A stretch of 64,000 bases of DNA, from positions 310,001 through 374,000 of the forward strand of contig NZ_AP027728.1 of the NCBI RefSeq assembly GCF_030296555.1, in the 5' to 3' direction. Shown in pieces: positions 1-9,513 of the stretch. Below the pieces are notes generated by a model that was not told where the DNA came from, searched no databases, and saw only the letters and a program-made list of their open reading frames with translations. Both the position numbers and the translations under genes were made by a program. Each line of letters opens with the position of its first letter. Positions within the stretch are counted from its first letter, which is position 1. Origin of the DNA: Microbacterium suwonense (GTDB lineage: Bacteria; Actinomycetota; Actinomycetes; Actinomycetales; Microbacteriaceae).

Positions 1-78
1 TCCAGTCTGCGCCAGCACCCCGACCTTCGTCTATGGGATCCCTATGAGAGATCTGTGGGTGAGGGACCGGCGTCCTAG
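1..78 (+). other. Possible 3' end of an upstream gene
   Basis: Frame 1 is open from the window edge to a TAG at 76-78, giving 25 codons that end EGPAS. The stop overlaps the gnd stop tail to tail, as convergent genes often do here. The fragment is too short to identify and could be open by chance. Confidence 0.2.
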
Positions 79-1523
79 TGCGTGTCCTCGGCCTCGACCT
101 CGGTGCGATCGCCCGACCACAGCGTGTGGAAGGTGCCTTCGCGGTCGACCCGCTTGTAGGTGTGTGCGCCGAAGAAGTCGCGCTGACCCTGCACCAGCGC
201 CGCCGGCAGACGGTCGGCACGGATGCCGTCGTAGTACGACAGCGACGACGAGAAGGCGGGGGCGGGGATGCCGGCCTGCGCCGCAGCCACGACCACGCGA
301 CGCCAGGCGGCCTGTGCGCGCGTGATCGCCTCGGCGAAGTACGGCGCGGTCATCAGCACCGGTAGCTCGGGGGTCTGCGCGTAGGCGTCCGAGATGCGGT
401 TGAGGAACTGCGCACGGATGATGCAGCCGCCGCGCCAGATCTTCGCGACGGCGCCCAGGTCGATCTTCCAGTCGTATTCGGCGGCGCCGGCACGGATCTC
501 ATCGAATCCCTGCGAGTAGGCGACGATCTTCGAGGCGTACAACGCCAGTCGCACGTCCTCGATGAACGCTTCCTCGTCATCGACGGAGAACGCCTCGGCG
601 GGGCCGGGCAGCCCCGCTGCGACGGTGCGCTGCTCGGGGTGCGAGGACAGGGAGCGGGCGAAGGTGGCCTCGGCGATGCCGGAGACCGGCACGCCCAGCG
701 AGAGCGCGGTCTGCACGGTCCAGGCGCCGGTGCCCTTCGCGCCCGCCTGGTCGAGGATGACATCCACCAGCGGCTCGCCGGTGGCGGCATCGACCTGACG
801 GAGCACCTCGGCGGTGATCTCGATCAGATACGACTCCAACTCGCCGGTGTTCCACTCGGCGAAGATGTCGGCGATCTCGGCCGGGGTCTTTCCCGTGCCG
901 CGGCGGATCAGGTCGTAGGCCTCGGCGATCAGCTGCATGTCGGCGTACTCGATGCCGTTGTGCACCATCTTCACGAAGTGGCCCGCACCGTCGTGTCCGA
1001 TGTGCGTGACGCACGGCTCGCCCTCGGCGACCGCAGCGATGCTCTTCAGGATCGGTCCGAGGGTCACCCACGACTCGTCTGAGCCGCCGGGCATGATGCT
1101 GGGGCCGAGCAGGGCGCCCTCCTCGCCACCGGAGATCCCGGCGCCGACGAAGTTGATGCCCGTCTCGCGGACCGCCTTCTCGCGGCGGATGGTGTCGGGG
1201 AAGTACGCGTTGCCGCCGTCGACGATGATGTCACCCGGCTCGAACACCTTCACGAGCTCGTCGATCACCGCATCCGTCGGCCCGCCGGCCTTGACCATGA
1301 TGATCGCGGTGCGCGGCTTCTGCAGCGACGCGGCGAACTCCTCGTACGAGTACGCCGGAACGAACTCCGCCTCCGGATGCGAGGCCACCAGCTCATCCGT
1401 CTTGGTGCGGGAGCGGTTCAGCACCGCCACCGTGTTCCCCTCGCGGCTGGCCAGGTTGCGGGCCAGGTTCGACCCCATCACAGCAAGTCCGACGACTCCG
1501 ATATTGGCTGATGCTTCGGGCAC
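75..1523 (-). CDS. gnd: 6-phosphogluconate dehydrogenase, decarboxylating
   Basis: This cytosolic enzyme oxidises and decarboxylates 6-phosphogluconate to ribulose 5-phosphate with NADP in the oxidative pentose phosphate pathway. The 482-residue length is that of the long GND family. Visible motifs are the dinucleotide fold GLAVMGSNLARN (residues 12-23), VDGGNAYF (about 101-108), the substrate loop GGEEGALLGPSIMPGG (about 132-147) and the catalytic KMVHNGIEY (about 185-193). The start is GTG, preceded at six bases by GAGGAG. The 41-residue membrane protein lies upstream on the same strand but has its own promoter-like box. Confidence 0.96.
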   Translation of the reverse strand: MPEASANIGVVGLAVMGSNLARNLASREGNTVAVLNRSRTKTDELVASHPEAEFVPAYSYEEFAASLQKPRTAIIMVKAGGPTDAVIDELVKVFEPGDIIVDGGNAYFPDTIRREKAVRETGINFVGAGISGGEEGALLGPSIMPGGSDESWVTLGPILKSIAAVAEGEPCVTHIGHDGAGHFVKMVHNGIEYADMQLIAEAYDLIRRGTGKTPAEIADIFAEWNTGELESYLIEITAEVLRQVDAATGEPLVDVILDQAGAKGTGAWTVQTALSLGVPVSGIAEATFARSLSSHPEQRTVAAGLPGPAEAFSVDDEEAFIEDVRLALYASKIVAYSQGFDEIRAGAAEYDWKIDLGAVAKIWRGGCIIRAQFLNRISDAYAQTPELPVLMTAPYFAEAITRAQAAWRRVVVAAAQAGIPAPAFSSSLSYYDGIRADRLPAALVQGQRDFFGAHTYKRVDREGTFHTLWSGDRTEVEAEDTH

Positions 1524-1607
1524 TGAGAGCTCCTCGATCGTGGTGCAGGTGCTTTCAGCGTATCCGCTGGCGGGCGACCGGGATCCCGCGTTTCATCGAA
1601 GGACGGC

Positions 1608-1733
1608 TCAGTCCTTGCGGTTGGTCGCGCGGCCCATCCAGTACATGGCCCCGATGGACGAGACGGTGCCCACGACGACGATCGCGCCGATGAGCCAGAA
1701 GACGACGTGGGAGAGGAAAGCGGCATCGAGCAT
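1608..1733 (-). CDS. Small single-pass membrane protein (41 aa)
   Basis: This short ORF encodes 41 residues with one hydrophobic helix (about residues 9-33, starting HVVFWLIGAIVVVG) and a basic C-terminus ending NRKD. I do not recognise a family. Support comes from position and signal: the start codon is preceded at six bases by TAGGCT, the box seen before many genes in this window, and the gene fits exactly into the gap between gnd and rplY. It probably sits in the cytoplasmic membrane with its basic end inside. Function unknown. Confidence 0.6.
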   Translation of the reverse strand: MLDAAFLSHVVFWLIGAIVVVGTVSSIGAMYWMGRATNRKD

Positions 1734-1739
1734 GCCAAC

Positions 1740-1745
1740 AGCCTA
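1740..1745 (-). promoter_or_regulatory. -10-like box TAGGCT, leaderless start
   Basis: TAGGCT ends six bases before the ATG of the 41-residue membrane protein. There is no room for a ribosome-binding site, so a leaderless transcript is inferred. Confidence 0.5.
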
Positions 1746-1758
1746 GCGAGCTTTCGGG

Positions 1759-1764
1759 TACGAT
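1759..1764 (+). promoter_or_regulatory. Candidate -10 box TACGAT for rplY
   Basis: TACGAT fits TAnnnT and lies in the gap divergent from the small membrane protein. It would give a 5' leader of about 150 bases, in which I see no recognisable element apart from the ribosome-binding site. There is no clear -35. Confidence 0.25.
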
Positions 1765-1919
1765 GGAGAGGTTCCTCGGCGAGGGATGCCGCCCGTGCGC
1801 GCATCCGTGATCGACGCGGCGATGTGAGCCCTGGTGGTCTCCCTCTTCGCGTCCGCATTCGAGGCGCCGAAACCCATCGACCACCGTGCGGCCCCGCCGC
1901 ACGTCTGAAGGAGAACATC

Positions 1920-2537
1920 ATGTCCGACGACAACAAGGTCCACGTCGACCTCCGCACCAACTTCGGCAAGGGCTTCGCGCGACGCCTGCGCGCCGAGGGC
2001 AAGATCCCCGCGGTGGTCTACGGCCACGGCGGAGCCCCGCTGCACGTGGCGCTGCCCGGTCACCAGACCTCGCTGATCATCCGTCGCGCCAACGCGCTGC
2101 TCGACCTCGACATCGAGGGCAAGTCGCAGCTCGTGCTGGTCAAGGACGTGCAGCGTGACCCGGTGCGCCAGATCATCGAGCACATCGACCTGCTGGTGGT
2201 CAAGAAGGGCGAGAAGGTCGCCGTCGAGGTGCCCGTCATCGTCACCGGCGAGTCGTTCTCGGGCACCATCGTGACCGTCGACCTCGCGACCATCAAGCTC
2301 GAGGTCGAGGCCACGCACATCCCGCAGCACGTCGAGGTCTCGGTCGAGGGTCTCGAGGAGGGTGCGCGCATCACCGCGGGCGACGTCACGCTGCCCAAGG
2401 GCGCCGCTCTGCTCGACGACCCCGAGGTGCTGCTGGTGGCCGTGTCGCTGCCGGCTGCCGAGGTCGCCGAGGACGAGGGCGACGCCGAGGCCACCGAGGC
2501 TGCGGCTCCGGCCGCCGAGGAGCCTGCTGCGGAGTGA
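1920..2537 (+). CDS. rplY: 50S ribosomal protein L25 / general stress protein Ctc
   Basis: This protein binds 5S rRNA in the large subunit. Its 205 residues are the long Ctc-type form: an L25 domain (about residues 5-95, with RTNFGKGFARRLRAEGKIPAV) followed by the TL5/Ctc C-terminal beta domain (about 100-185, with GEKVAVEVPVIVTGES) and an acidic Glu/Ala tail. The start is the ATG after AAGGAGAACATC; open frame upstream of it is unlikely to be translated. A strong hairpin follows the stop. pth comes next on the same strand, a common actinobacterial pairing. Confidence 0.95.
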   Translation: MSDDNKVHVDLRTNFGKGFARRLRAEGKIPAVVYGHGGAPLHVALPGHQTSLIIRRANALLDLDIEGKSQLVLVKDVQRDPVRQIIEHIDLLVVKKGEKVAVEVPVIVTGESFSGTIVTVDLATIKLEVEATHIPQHVEVSVEGLEEGARITAGDVTLPKGAALLDDPEVLLVAVSLPAAEVAEDEGDAEATEAAAPAAEEPAAE

Positions 2538-2552
2538 TCCGCTGATGGATTC

Positions 2553-2588
2553 GACAGAGGGGGCGCGAGCTATCGCGTCCCCTCTGTC
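2553..2588 (+). terminator. Hairpin between rplY and pth
   Basis: A 16-bp stem with one G-T wobble (arms 2553-2568 and 2573-2588) and a GCTA loop lies 16 bases past the rplY stop. No T-run follows, as is common at this GC. It probably terminates or attenuates rplY transcription before pth. Confidence 0.7.
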
Positions 2589-2624
2589 ATATCGCTGGTG
2601 AGGCTGCGAGAGGAACTGAGGAGC

Positions 2625-3206
2625 ATGGCATCCACCTGGCTGATCGTGGGCCTGGGCAATCCCGGGCCCCGTTACGCCGCGACCAGGCACAACGTGGGTC
2701 AGCTGGTCGTGGACGAGCTCGCCGCCCGTCGGGGTGAGCGCTTCCGCGAGCACAAGGCCGGTGCCCGGGTGGTGGAGACCTGGCTGCGCCCCGGTGGCGA
2801 CAAGCTGGTGCTGGCCAAGCTCAACTCGTTCATGAACGTCTCAGGGGCTCCGGTCGCCGCGCTCGCGCGGTTCTACTCCGTGGAGCCCGAGCACGTCGTC
2901 GTGATCCACGACGAGCTCGACATCCCGTACGACAGCATCCGCCTGAAGGTGGGCGGCGGGCACGGCGGGCACAATGGGGTCCGCGACATCGCGCGCGCCC
3001 TGGCCACTCCCGAGTTCCCGCGAGTACGGGCGGGAATCGGGCGCCCGCCCGGCCGCCAGGACCCGGCGGACTGGGTGCTCGCGCCCTTCGGGCCCACGGA
3101 GCGGAAGACGCTGCCGAACTTCCTCTCCGATGTGGCGGATGCCGTGGAGCAGCTCGTCGGCGAAGGGCTGCTGGCCGCCCAGCAGAAGCACCACTCGCGC
3201 GGCTGA
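2625..3206 (+). CDS. pth: Peptidyl-tRNA hydrolase
   Basis: This enzyme hydrolyses peptidyl-tRNA released by drop-off so that the tRNA can be reused. The 193-residue protein has the Pth signature: GLGNPGPRYAATRHNVGQ near the N-terminus with the catalytic His, LAKLNSFMNVSG, VIHDELDIP with the catalytic Asp, and GGGHGGHNGVRD. The ATG at 2625 follows GAGGAGC. An in-frame GTG 27 bases upstream is less likely because it lacks a site. The gene is probably expressed with, but less than, rplY. Confidence 0.95.
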   Translation: MASTWLIVGLGNPGPRYAATRHNVGQLVVDELAARRGERFREHKAGARVVETWLRPGGDKLVLAKLNSFMNVSGAPVAALARFYSVEPEHVVVIHDELDIPYDSIRLKVGGGHGGHNGVRDIARALATPEFPRVRAGIGRPPGRQDPADWVLAPFGPTERKTLPNFLSDVADAVEQLVGEGLLAAQQKHHSRG

Positions 3207-3219
3207 CGCGTTCCGGCGG

Positions 3220-3804
3220 TCAGAGGCCGCTGGAGGCGGAGGCGAAAGCGCCGATCCCCAGGAAGATCGAGACCACCAGGAAGAAGCCGACCGGACCCAG
3301 CACCGACAGCACGATGGCGGTGATCCCCAGGCCGCGACCCCGTCGCTTGGCCGCTGCGACGATGCCGAGCACGATCGCACCGATGCCCAGTGCCGTGCCC
3401 GTCCAGAACGTGATCTCCGCCCACAGGACCTGAGTGCGAGCGGGCGACAGCACGGCGAGGTCGTCGCTGAACGAGGAGTCGACGCTGATGGCGACGCCCG
3501 GCAGGAGCGCACCGATCTGATAGGCGATCAGGCCGCCCACGATCGGAACGACGATCGCGGCGAGGAGTGCCAGGACCAGCGCTACGGCTCCCGTCGTCCG
3601 TGTGCCCTGCGGACGGGCGGGAGGCACCTGATAGCCGCCTCCCGGGTAGCCGCCCACGGATGCCTGATAGCCGCCCACCGGCACCTGGTAGGCGCCCGGG
3701 GGAGCCGCCGGAGGCGCGGGCATCGCAGGAACGGGCATCGCAGGAACGGGCGGCGGGCCGACGGGGCCGTCCCCGTCGGGGGCGGGGAACTGCGGGGTGC
3801 TCAC
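3220..3804 (-). CDS. Pro/Gly/Tyr-rich membrane protein (DUF4190-like)
   Basis: The 194-residue protein has a cytoplasmic, proline-rich N-terminus with repeated GGY-type segments (GYQVPVGGY, ASVGGYPGGGYQVPP), then three hydrophobic segments (about residues 68-98, 122-148 and 154-185). Many actinobacterial DUF4190 proteins have this plan, and their function is unknown. Start is GTG with GGAGGA four bases upstream. It is convergent with pth and lies just downstream of trpS on the same strand. Assignment to the family is by overall plan only. Confidence 0.75.
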   Translation of the reverse strand: MSTPQFPAPDGDGPVGPPPVPAMPVPAMPAPPAAPPGAYQVPVGGYQASVGGYPGGGYQVPPARPQGTRTTGAVALVLALLAAIVVPIVGGLIAYQIGALLPGVAISVDSSFSDDLAVLSPARTQVLWAEITFWTGTALGIGAIVLGIVAAAKRRGRGLGITAIVLSVLGPVGFFLVVSIFLGIGAFASASSGL

Positions 3805-3837
3805 GACATCCTCCGGCTCAACTCCTGCTGCGGGCCG

Positions 3838-4842
3838 TCAGACCCGGCGCAGCAGCCCGATCTTGTCGTAGACGTCGGCGAGGGTGACATCGGCCACCTC
3901 GTCCGCCTTGGCAGCGTTCCCCGCCAGCACGCGGTCGAGCTCGGCCGGATCGTCGAGCAGCTCGTTCGCCCGCTCGCGAACAGGACCGAACTCGTTCACG
4001 ACGACCTCGGCGAGCCCCTTCTTGAAGTCTCCGTAGCCGCGGCCGGCGTATTCGTCCTCGATGGCGCCGATCTGCTGGCCGGTGAGGGCCGCATAGATCG
4101 TGAGCAGGTTCGAGACCCCGGGCTTGTTCTCGCGGTCGTAGTGCACCGAGCCCTCGGTATCGGTGACGGCGCGCATGATCTTCTTGGCCGATTTCGCGGG
4201 GTCATCTAGCAGCCACAGCACTCCGGCATCGCTCTCGGCGGACTTCGACATCTTCGCCGTCGGGTTCTGCAGGTCGTAGATGCGGGCGGTGTCCTTCTGG
4301 ATCACGGCCTTCGGAATCGTGAAGGCCTCGCCGAAGCGCTTGTTGAACCGCTCGGCGAGATCGCGGGTGAGCTCGACATGCTGCTTCTGGTCGTCGCCGA
4401 CGGGCACCAGCTCGGACTGGTACAGCAGGATGTCCGCAGCCATCAGCACCGGGTAGGTGAACAGGCCCACCGAGGTCGAATCCTGGCCGTAACGGGCCGA
4501 CTTGTCCTTGAACTGCGTCATCCGCCCGGCCTCGCCGAAGCCGGTGATGGTGCTGAGGATCCAGGCGAGCTCGGCGTGCGCGCGCACATGGGACTGCACG
4601 TACAGTGTCGACTTCGACGGCTCGATGCCGGCGGCGATGTACTGCGCGGCCGTGCGTCGGGTCTTCTCACGCAGCTCGGCCGGGGCCTGCGGCACGGTGA
4701 TGGCGTGCAGATCGACCACCGAGAAGAACGCGTCGAAGGAGGACTGCATCTCACGCCACTGCAGCAGCGCCCCGATGTAGTTGCCGGCCTGGAGGGAGTC
4801 GGCGGAGGGCTGCATTCCGGAGTAGAGGCGGGGTCTGGTCAC
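3838..4842 (-). CDS. trpS: Tryptophanyl-tRNA synthetase
   Basis: This class I synthetase charges tRNA-Trp. At 334 residues it has the normal length. Visible features are the HIGH-equivalent N-terminal segment [19 protein letters not shown] (residues 8-26) and the ATP loop KMSKS (197-201), with the Trp-pocket region [13 protein letters not shown] before it. The GTG start overlaps the xth stop (GTGA), so it is probably translationally coupled to xth. TAGGAT also lies six bases before the GTG and may give an internal leaderless promoter. Confidence 0.96.
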   Translation of the reverse strand: MTRPRLYSGMQPSADSLQAGNYIGALLQWREMQSSFDAFFSVVDLHAITVPQAPAELREKTRRTAAQYIAAGIEPSKSTLYVQSHVRAHAELAWILSTITGFGEAGRMTQFKDKSARYGQDSTSVGLFTYPVLMAADILLYQSELVPVGDDQKQHVELTRDLAERFNKRFGEAFTIPKAVIQKDTARIYDLQNPTAKMSKSAESDAGVLWLLDDPAKSAKKIMRAVTDTEGSVHYDRENKPGVSNLLTIYAALTGQQIGAIEDEYAGRGYGDFKKGLAEVVVNEFGPVRERANELLDDPAELDRVLAGNAAKADEVADVTLADVYDKIGLLRRV

Positions 4843-5725
4843 CGTTCAATCCTATGCGGCGCATCGTGCGCGCCCGATTCCGTCTCGGGGTACGCGTAGT
4901 CGACCACGACCGGCGCGTGGTCGCTCCAGCGCTCGGCATAGGATGCGGCGCGCGCCACGTGGTAGGACTGCGCGCGCTCGGCGAGGGCGGGGAGGCCAGG
5001 TGGTAGTCGATGCGCCAGCCGGTGTCGTTGTCGAACGCCTGGCCGCGCGCCGACCACCAGGTGTACGGACCGTCGACTTCGCCGTGGAAGCGGCGCCCCA
5101 CATCCACCCAGCCCAGCCCGGTGCCGACGGTGCCGTCGACACAGGTGATCTCACGGCCGGCCTCGCCGAGGAAGCGATCGAAATACGCCCGCTCGCGCGG
5201 CAGGAAGCCCGACTTCTTCCGGTTGCCTCGCCAGTTCTTGATGTCCAGCTCGCGGTGGCCGACGTTCAGGTCACCGGTGACGACGGCGAGCGCGTCGTCG
5301 GCCGCGAGCTCAGCCAGCCGCGGACCGAACGCCTCGAGGAACTTCCACTTCTCGTCCTGCTTCGGGGTGTCGGCCTCTCCGGAGTGCACATAGGCGCTGA
5401 CCACGGTGAACGGCCGGTCGCCGAGAAGGAAGTCGCCCTCCAGCCAGCGGCCCTTCGAATCGAAGTCGTCGTCGCCGAAGGCGGTGCGGGTGGCCAGCGC
5501 CGGCGTGCGGCTGACGATGGCGACTCCGGCGCGGCCCTTCGCCGTGGCCGGGTCGTGCACGATCGACCAGCCCGGGAACGCGGCTTCGAGGTGCTCGTCC
5601 TGGCCACGCACCTCCTGCAGGGTCAGGATGTCGACGTCGGCGGCGTCGAGCCAGGAGTGCATCCCATTGCGCACCGAAGCGCGGATTCCGTTGACGTTGA
5701 CACTGGCGACACGCAGGTGGGGCAT
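4839..5725 (-). CDS. xth: Exodeoxyribonuclease III (one frameshift in this sequence)
   Basis: This AP endonuclease / 3'-5' exonuclease acts in base excision repair. The N-terminal frame carries the ExoIII motifs [16 protein letters not shown] (metal-binding Glu), [18 protein letters not shown] and GWRIDYHLA. The frame then changes: the conserved ending [28 protein letters not shown] sequence, with its catalytic Asp-His, continues in another frame. Restoring one base near 4986-4991 (GCCTCCCCGCCCTCGC on the coding strand) rejoins a normal 295-residue protein ending IER at the TGA that overlaps trpS. I treat the break as a probable sequence error. ATG start, with TAGGCT seven bases upstream. Confidence 0.88.
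4849..4854 (-). promoter_or_regulatory. -10-like box TAGGAT before trpS
   Basis: TAGGAT ends six bases before the trpS GTG but lies inside the xth 3' end. It may be an internal leaderless promoter or a coincidence of coding sequence. Confidence 0.3.
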
Positions 5726-5732
5726 GCCCTCC

Positions 5733-5738
5733 AGCCTA
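5733..5738 (-). promoter_or_regulatory. -10-like box TAGGCT before xth
   Basis: TAGGCT lies seven bases before the xth ATG. The GGAGGGC between them could also act as a weak ribosome-binding site, so leaderless initiation is likely but not certain. Confidence 0.45.
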
Positions 5739-6887
5739 ACGAGGGCCCCCGACATCGGCGGGCGGGGGAGCGGCATCCGCTGTGGGCTCCGCCACGAGCC
5801 TGGCGAGCTCGGACTCCGCCTCCCGCACCGCCCGATCGGCGGCCCGCTTCCGGTACCAGGGGGCCTCCATCCGGGCCAGGCGTGCGTCGCGCAGTCGCGC
5901 GCGTCCCTCCGCGATGCGAGCCCGGCGCTGCGCCATCCGCCGCTCCTGCTCGGTCTGCTCCAGCAGCGGGACGTCGCGGTCGTGCGCGGCGACCGCGATC
6001 CACGCGGTCGCGACCAGCATGATCACGCCGTTGAGGCGGAACCACAGCAGCAGCCCGATGAAGATCGCGAACGTGGCCAGCAGCGGATTGGACGGCGTGT
6101 AGCTCAGCAGGAAGCCCGCCCCGAACTGCAGGATCGTCATCGCCCCGCCGCCGAGCAGCGCGCCCGGCCAGATCGTGCGCCAGTCCAGCGCCGTGCCGGT
6201 GAGGAAGCGCACCAGGGCCGCGAGTGCACTGGACATCAGCACGAAGGAGAGCAGGACGGTTCCCAGCCGGATGCCGCTGTACAGACTGTCGGAGCCGACC
6301 TCCCAGCCCAGGGTGGAGAGCAGCCAGCTCAGCACGGACGCGCTCACCGAGCTGAGCGTGGAGGCGATCACCAGCGAGATCCCGAACAGCGCCGCGGCCA
6401 GCAGATCACGCGCCTTGAGCAGGAGGTAGCTGCGCCGCTGCGGCGGCAGGGCGAACATGTCGCGGACGGCGCGGCGCGAGAAGGTGACCCAGCCGACCGC
6501 TGTCCACACGACCGTGAAGAGGGCGATCAGACCTGTCACGCTCAGCACGCTGGTGGTGCTGGTGGCGATCTCCTGCACCTGTGCGCGCGTGATGACGCCG
6601 ACGCCTTCGACCTCGCCGATCAGGTTCGGGATGTACCCGTTGATCATCGTGATCAGCGCATCGACGGCCTCAGCGCTTCCGCCGAGCCAGAGCCACAGAC
6701 CGGTGATCGCGAACGCCAGGTAGATGGCGGCGAAGATCGCGAACAGCGCCTGATAGCTGACCCCCGCGGCCAGCACGAACCCGTTGTTGAGCAGGAAGTG
6801 CCGCCACACGCGCACCGGGAACAGGCCGGCGGTTCGCCGGGCGAGAACGGCCGCGCGCCCGGCTGAGTCGATCAGTCGGGCGCGCAT
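5736..6887 (-). CDS. YihY/BrkB family inner-membrane protein
   Basis: The 383-residue protein has the YihY/BrkB plan: an amphipathic start ending in HFLLNNGFVLAAGVSYQALFAIFA (positions about 29-52), about six membrane helices to residue 300, including GSLL-type segments such as LLLWFRLNGVIMLVATAW, and a charged cytoplasmic C-terminal tail rich in Arg and Glu (about 310-383). The family was once called ribonuclease BN in error; its role is unresolved. The ATG at 6887 leaves 16 bases after sdhB. Longer open frame upstream overlaps sdhB and is rejected. No clear ribosome-binding site is visible. Confidence 0.85.
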   Translation of the reverse strand: MRARLIDSAGRAAVLARRTAGLFPVRVWRHFLLNNGFVLAAGVSYQALFAIFAAIYLAFAITGLWLWLGGSAEAVDALITMINGYIPNLIGEVEGVGVITRAQVQEIATSTTSVLSVTGLIALFTVVWTAVGWVTFSRRAVRDMFALPPQRRSYLLLKARDLLAAALFGISLVIASTLSSVSASVLSWLLSTLGWEVGSDSLYSGIRLGTVLLSFVLMSSALAALVRFLTGTALDWRTIWPGALLGGGAMTILQFGAGFLLSYTPSNPLLATFAIFIGLLLWFRLNGVIMLVATAWIAVAAHDRDVPLLEQTEQERRMAQRRARIAEGRARLRDARLARMEAPWYRKRAADRAVREAESELARLVAEPTADAAPPPADVGGPR

Positions 6888-6903
6888 GCGGAGAAACGGG
6901 CGT

Positions 6904-7662
6904 TCAGCGGCCGCCGCGGAGGACGGCCTGCTTGACCTCGGCGATGGCCTTGGTGACCTCGATGCCGCGCGGGCAGGCCTCGGTGCAGTTGAAGGTCGTG
7001 CGGCAGCGCCACACGCCCTCCTTGTCGTTGAGGATGTCCAGGCGCACATCGGCGGCGTCATCGCGCGAGTCGAAGATGAAGCGGTGCGCGTTCACGATCG
7101 CGGCGGGGCCGAAGTACTGTCCGTCGGTCCAGAACACCGGGCAGGACGAGGTGCACGCCGCGCACAGGATGCACTTGGTGGTGTCGTCGAAGATCGCGCG
7201 ATCGGCGATCGACTGCACACGCTCCTTGCCCTTCTCGGGGGTGGAGTTGGCGATCAGGAACGGCTGCACCTCACGGTACGAGGCGAAGAACGGCTCCATG
7301 TCGACGATGAGGTCCTTCTCCAGCGGAAGGCCCTTGATGGCCTCGATGTAGATCGGCTTGGAGATGTCGAGGTCCTTGATCAGCGTCTTGCAGGCCAGGC
7401 GGTTGCGGCCGTTGATGCGCATGGCATCCGATCCGCAGATGCCGTGCGCGCAGGAGCGGCGGAAGCTCAGCGACCCGTCGACCTCCCACTTGATCTTGTG
7501 CAGCGCGTCGAGCACGCGATCGGTCGCATACAGCTCCACGTCGTAGTCCACCCAGCGCGGCTCCTCATCGACCTCCGGGTCGAAGCGCCGGATGATGAAG
7601 GTGACCAGGAACGTCTGCACACCCGATTCGTTGGATGGAGCCTCTGCGACGGCGTTCGACAT
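6904..7662 (-). CDS. sdhB: Succinate dehydrogenase iron-sulfur subunit
   Basis: SdhB passes electrons from SdhA FAD to the membrane quinone site in complex II. All three cluster-binding Cys sets are present in 252 residues: the [2Fe-2S] set in SCAHGICGSD and ACKT (C71, C76, C91), the [4Fe-4S] set in CILCAACTSSC (from C164) and the 3Fe-4S/4Fe-4S set ending CTEACPRG (from C220). It is the last gene of sdhCDAB and starts two bases after the sdhA stop. Confidence 0.97.
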   Translation of the reverse strand: MSNAVAEAPSNESGVQTFLVTFIIRRFDPEVDEEPRWVDYDVELYATDRVLDALHKIKWEVDGSLSFRRSCAHGICGSDAMRINGRNRLACKTLIKDLDISKPIYIEAIKGLPLEKDLIVDMEPFFASYREVQPFLIANSTPEKGKERVQSIADRAIFDDTTKCILCAACTSSCPVFWTDGQYFGPAAIVNAHRFIFDSRDDAADVRLDILNDKEGVWRCRTTFNCTEACPRGIEVTKAIAEVKQAVLRGGR

Positions 7663-7664
7663 GC

Positions 7665-9491
7665 TCAGTACTTCCTCTCCAGCGGCGGGTAGTTCAGCTC
7701 GCCCTTGTCGTTCTTGGTGAAGACCACGGGCTTCCAGTCGAGCTTGATGTGATCCGTGGCGTCGGACGAGTGCGGGTCGCCCACCAGGTACGCCATGGTG
7801 TGCTTCATGTAGTTCTCGTCGTCACGGTTCGGATAGTCATCGCGCATGTGACCGCCGCGGCTCTCCTTGCGGTTGCGGGCCGCATAGACGACGACCTCGG
7901 CGATGTCGAGCAGGAAGCCCAGCTCGACCGCCTCGAGCAGGTCGGTGTTGAACCGGCGGCCCTTGTCGTCGACGTGGATGTTCTTGTAGCGCTCGCGCAG
8001 CTCCTCGATCACGCCCAGCACGTGCTCGAGCGACTCATCGGTGCGGAACACCTGAGCGCCCTTGTCCATCTCGTCCTGCAGCTTCTTGCGCAGCACGGCG
8101 ATGCGCTCGGTTCCCTGGTTCTCACGCAGGCCGTCGATCATGCCCTTGACGAAGTCGGCGGGGTTCTCGGGCAGCGGGACGAACTCCGCGGTCTTGACGT
8201 ACTCGACCGCGTTGCGGCCGGCGCGCTTGCCGAAGACGTTGATGTCCAGCAGCGAGTTGGTGCCCAGGCGGTTCGAGCCGTGCACCGAGACGCAGGCGCA
8301 TTCTCCTGCGGCGTACAGGCCGGGCACCGGAGTGGTGTTGTCCGCGAGCACCTGCGCATCGTTGTTAGTGGGGATGCCGCCCATCGCGTAGTGCGCGGTG
8401 GGCATCACCGGGACCGGCTCGACGACCGGATCCACGCCCAGGTAGGTGCGGGCGAACTCGGTGATATCGGGGAGCTTGGTCTCGAGGACCTCGGCGCCCA
8501 GGTGCGTGCAGTCCAGCAGCACGTAGTCCTTGTGAGGGCCGGCGCCGCGGCCCTCCAGCACCTCCTGCACCATGCTGCGTGCGACGATGTCGCGCGGTGC
8601 GAGGTCCTTGATGGTGGGGGCGTAGCGCTCCATGAAGCGCTCGCCGGAGGCGTTGCGCAGGATCGCGCCCTCGCCGCGGGCACCCTCGGTGAGCAGGATG
8701 CCGAGGCCGGCGAGGCCCGTGGGGTGGAACTGGAAGAACTCCAGATCCTCCAGCGGCAGGCCCTTGCGCCAGACGATGCCGACGCCGTCGCCGGTGAGGG
8801 TGTGGGCGTTGGAGGTGGTCTTGAAGATCTTGCCGAAGCCGCCGGTGGCGAAGATGACCGACTTCGCGTGGAACACGTGCAGCTCGCCGGTGGCCAGGTC
8901 GTAGGAGACCACGCCGGCGACCTGGGTGGCGCCCTCGTCGTCCTTCACGGTGATCAGGTCGAGCACGTAGTACTCGTTGAAGAAGTTGATGCCCAGCTTG
9001 ACGCAGTTCTGGAACAGCGTCTGCAGGATCATGTGCCCGGTGCGGTCGGCGGCGTAGCAGGCGCGGCGCACCGCGGCCTTGCCGTGCTCGGAGGTATGCC
9101 CGCCGAAGCGGCGCTGGTCGATCTTGCCCTCCGGCGTGCGGTTGAAGGGCAGCCCCATGTTCTCCAGGTCGATGACCGCGTCGATGGCCTCCTTGGCCAG
9201 GATCTCCGCGGCATCCTGGTCGACGAGGTAGTCACCGCCCTTGACGGTGTCGTAGGTGTGCCACTCCCAGTTGTCATCCTCGACGTTCGCAAGGGCCGCG
9301 GCCATGCCGCCCTGCGCGGCGCCGGTGTGCGAGCGCGTCGGGTACAGCTTGGAGATCACCGCGGTCCGCGCGTGCGGCCCGGCCTCGATCGCGGCGCGCA
9401 TGCCGGCGCCGCCGGCGCCGACGATGACGATGTCGAACTCGTGGTAGTGCACGCCGTCGCGGATGACGGAGTCAGGGGTCTGAGTGGTCAC
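7665..9491 (-). CDS. sdhA: Succinate dehydrogenase flavoprotein subunit
   Basis: SdhA oxidises succinate to fumarate in the TCA cycle at the inner face of the membrane. The 608-residue protein shows the FAD-binding [12 protein letters not shown] (about residues 23-34), the covalent-FAD His in [11 protein letters not shown] (about residue 55), the active-site block [20 protein letters not shown] and RSMVQEV with the catalytic Arg. The subunit order C-D-A-B on the minus strand is the common actinobacterial arrangement. Confidence 0.97.
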   Translation of the reverse strand: MTTQTPDSVIRDGVHYHEFDIVIVGAGGAGMRAAIEAGPHARTAVISKLYPTRSHTGAAQGGMAAALANVEDDNWEWHTYDTVKGGDYLVDQDAAEILAKEAIDAVIDLENMGLPFNRTPEGKIDQRRFGGHTSEHGKAAVRRACYAADRTGHMILQTLFQNCVKLGINFFNEYYVLDLITVKDDEGATQVAGVVSYDLATGELHVFHAKSVIFATGGFGKIFKTTSNAHTLTGDGVGIVWRKGLPLEDLEFFQFHPTGLAGLGILLTEGARGEGAILRNASGERFMERYAPTIKDLAPRDIVARSMVQEVLEGRGAGPHKDYVLLDCTHLGAEVLETKLPDITEFARTYLGVDPVVEPVPVMPTAHYAMGGIPTNNDAQVLADNTTPVPGLYAAGECACVSVHGSNRLGTNSLLDINVFGKRAGRNAVEYVKTAEFVPLPENPADFVKGMIDGLRENQGTERIAVLRKKLQDEMDKGAQVFRTDESLEHVLGVIEELRERYKNIHVDDKGRRFNTDLLEAVELGFLLDIAEVVVYAARNRKESRGGHMRDDYPNRDDENYMKHTMAYLVGDPHSSDATDHIKLDWKPVVFTKNDKGELNYPPLERKY

Positions 9492-9513
9492 TGTGTTGTT
9501 CTGCCTTCTTCGT

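Noticed and set aside
30..50. GGGATCCC-centred near-palindrome close to the gnd stop as a terminator
   Set aside because: The symmetric core is only eight bases and the flanks do not pair.
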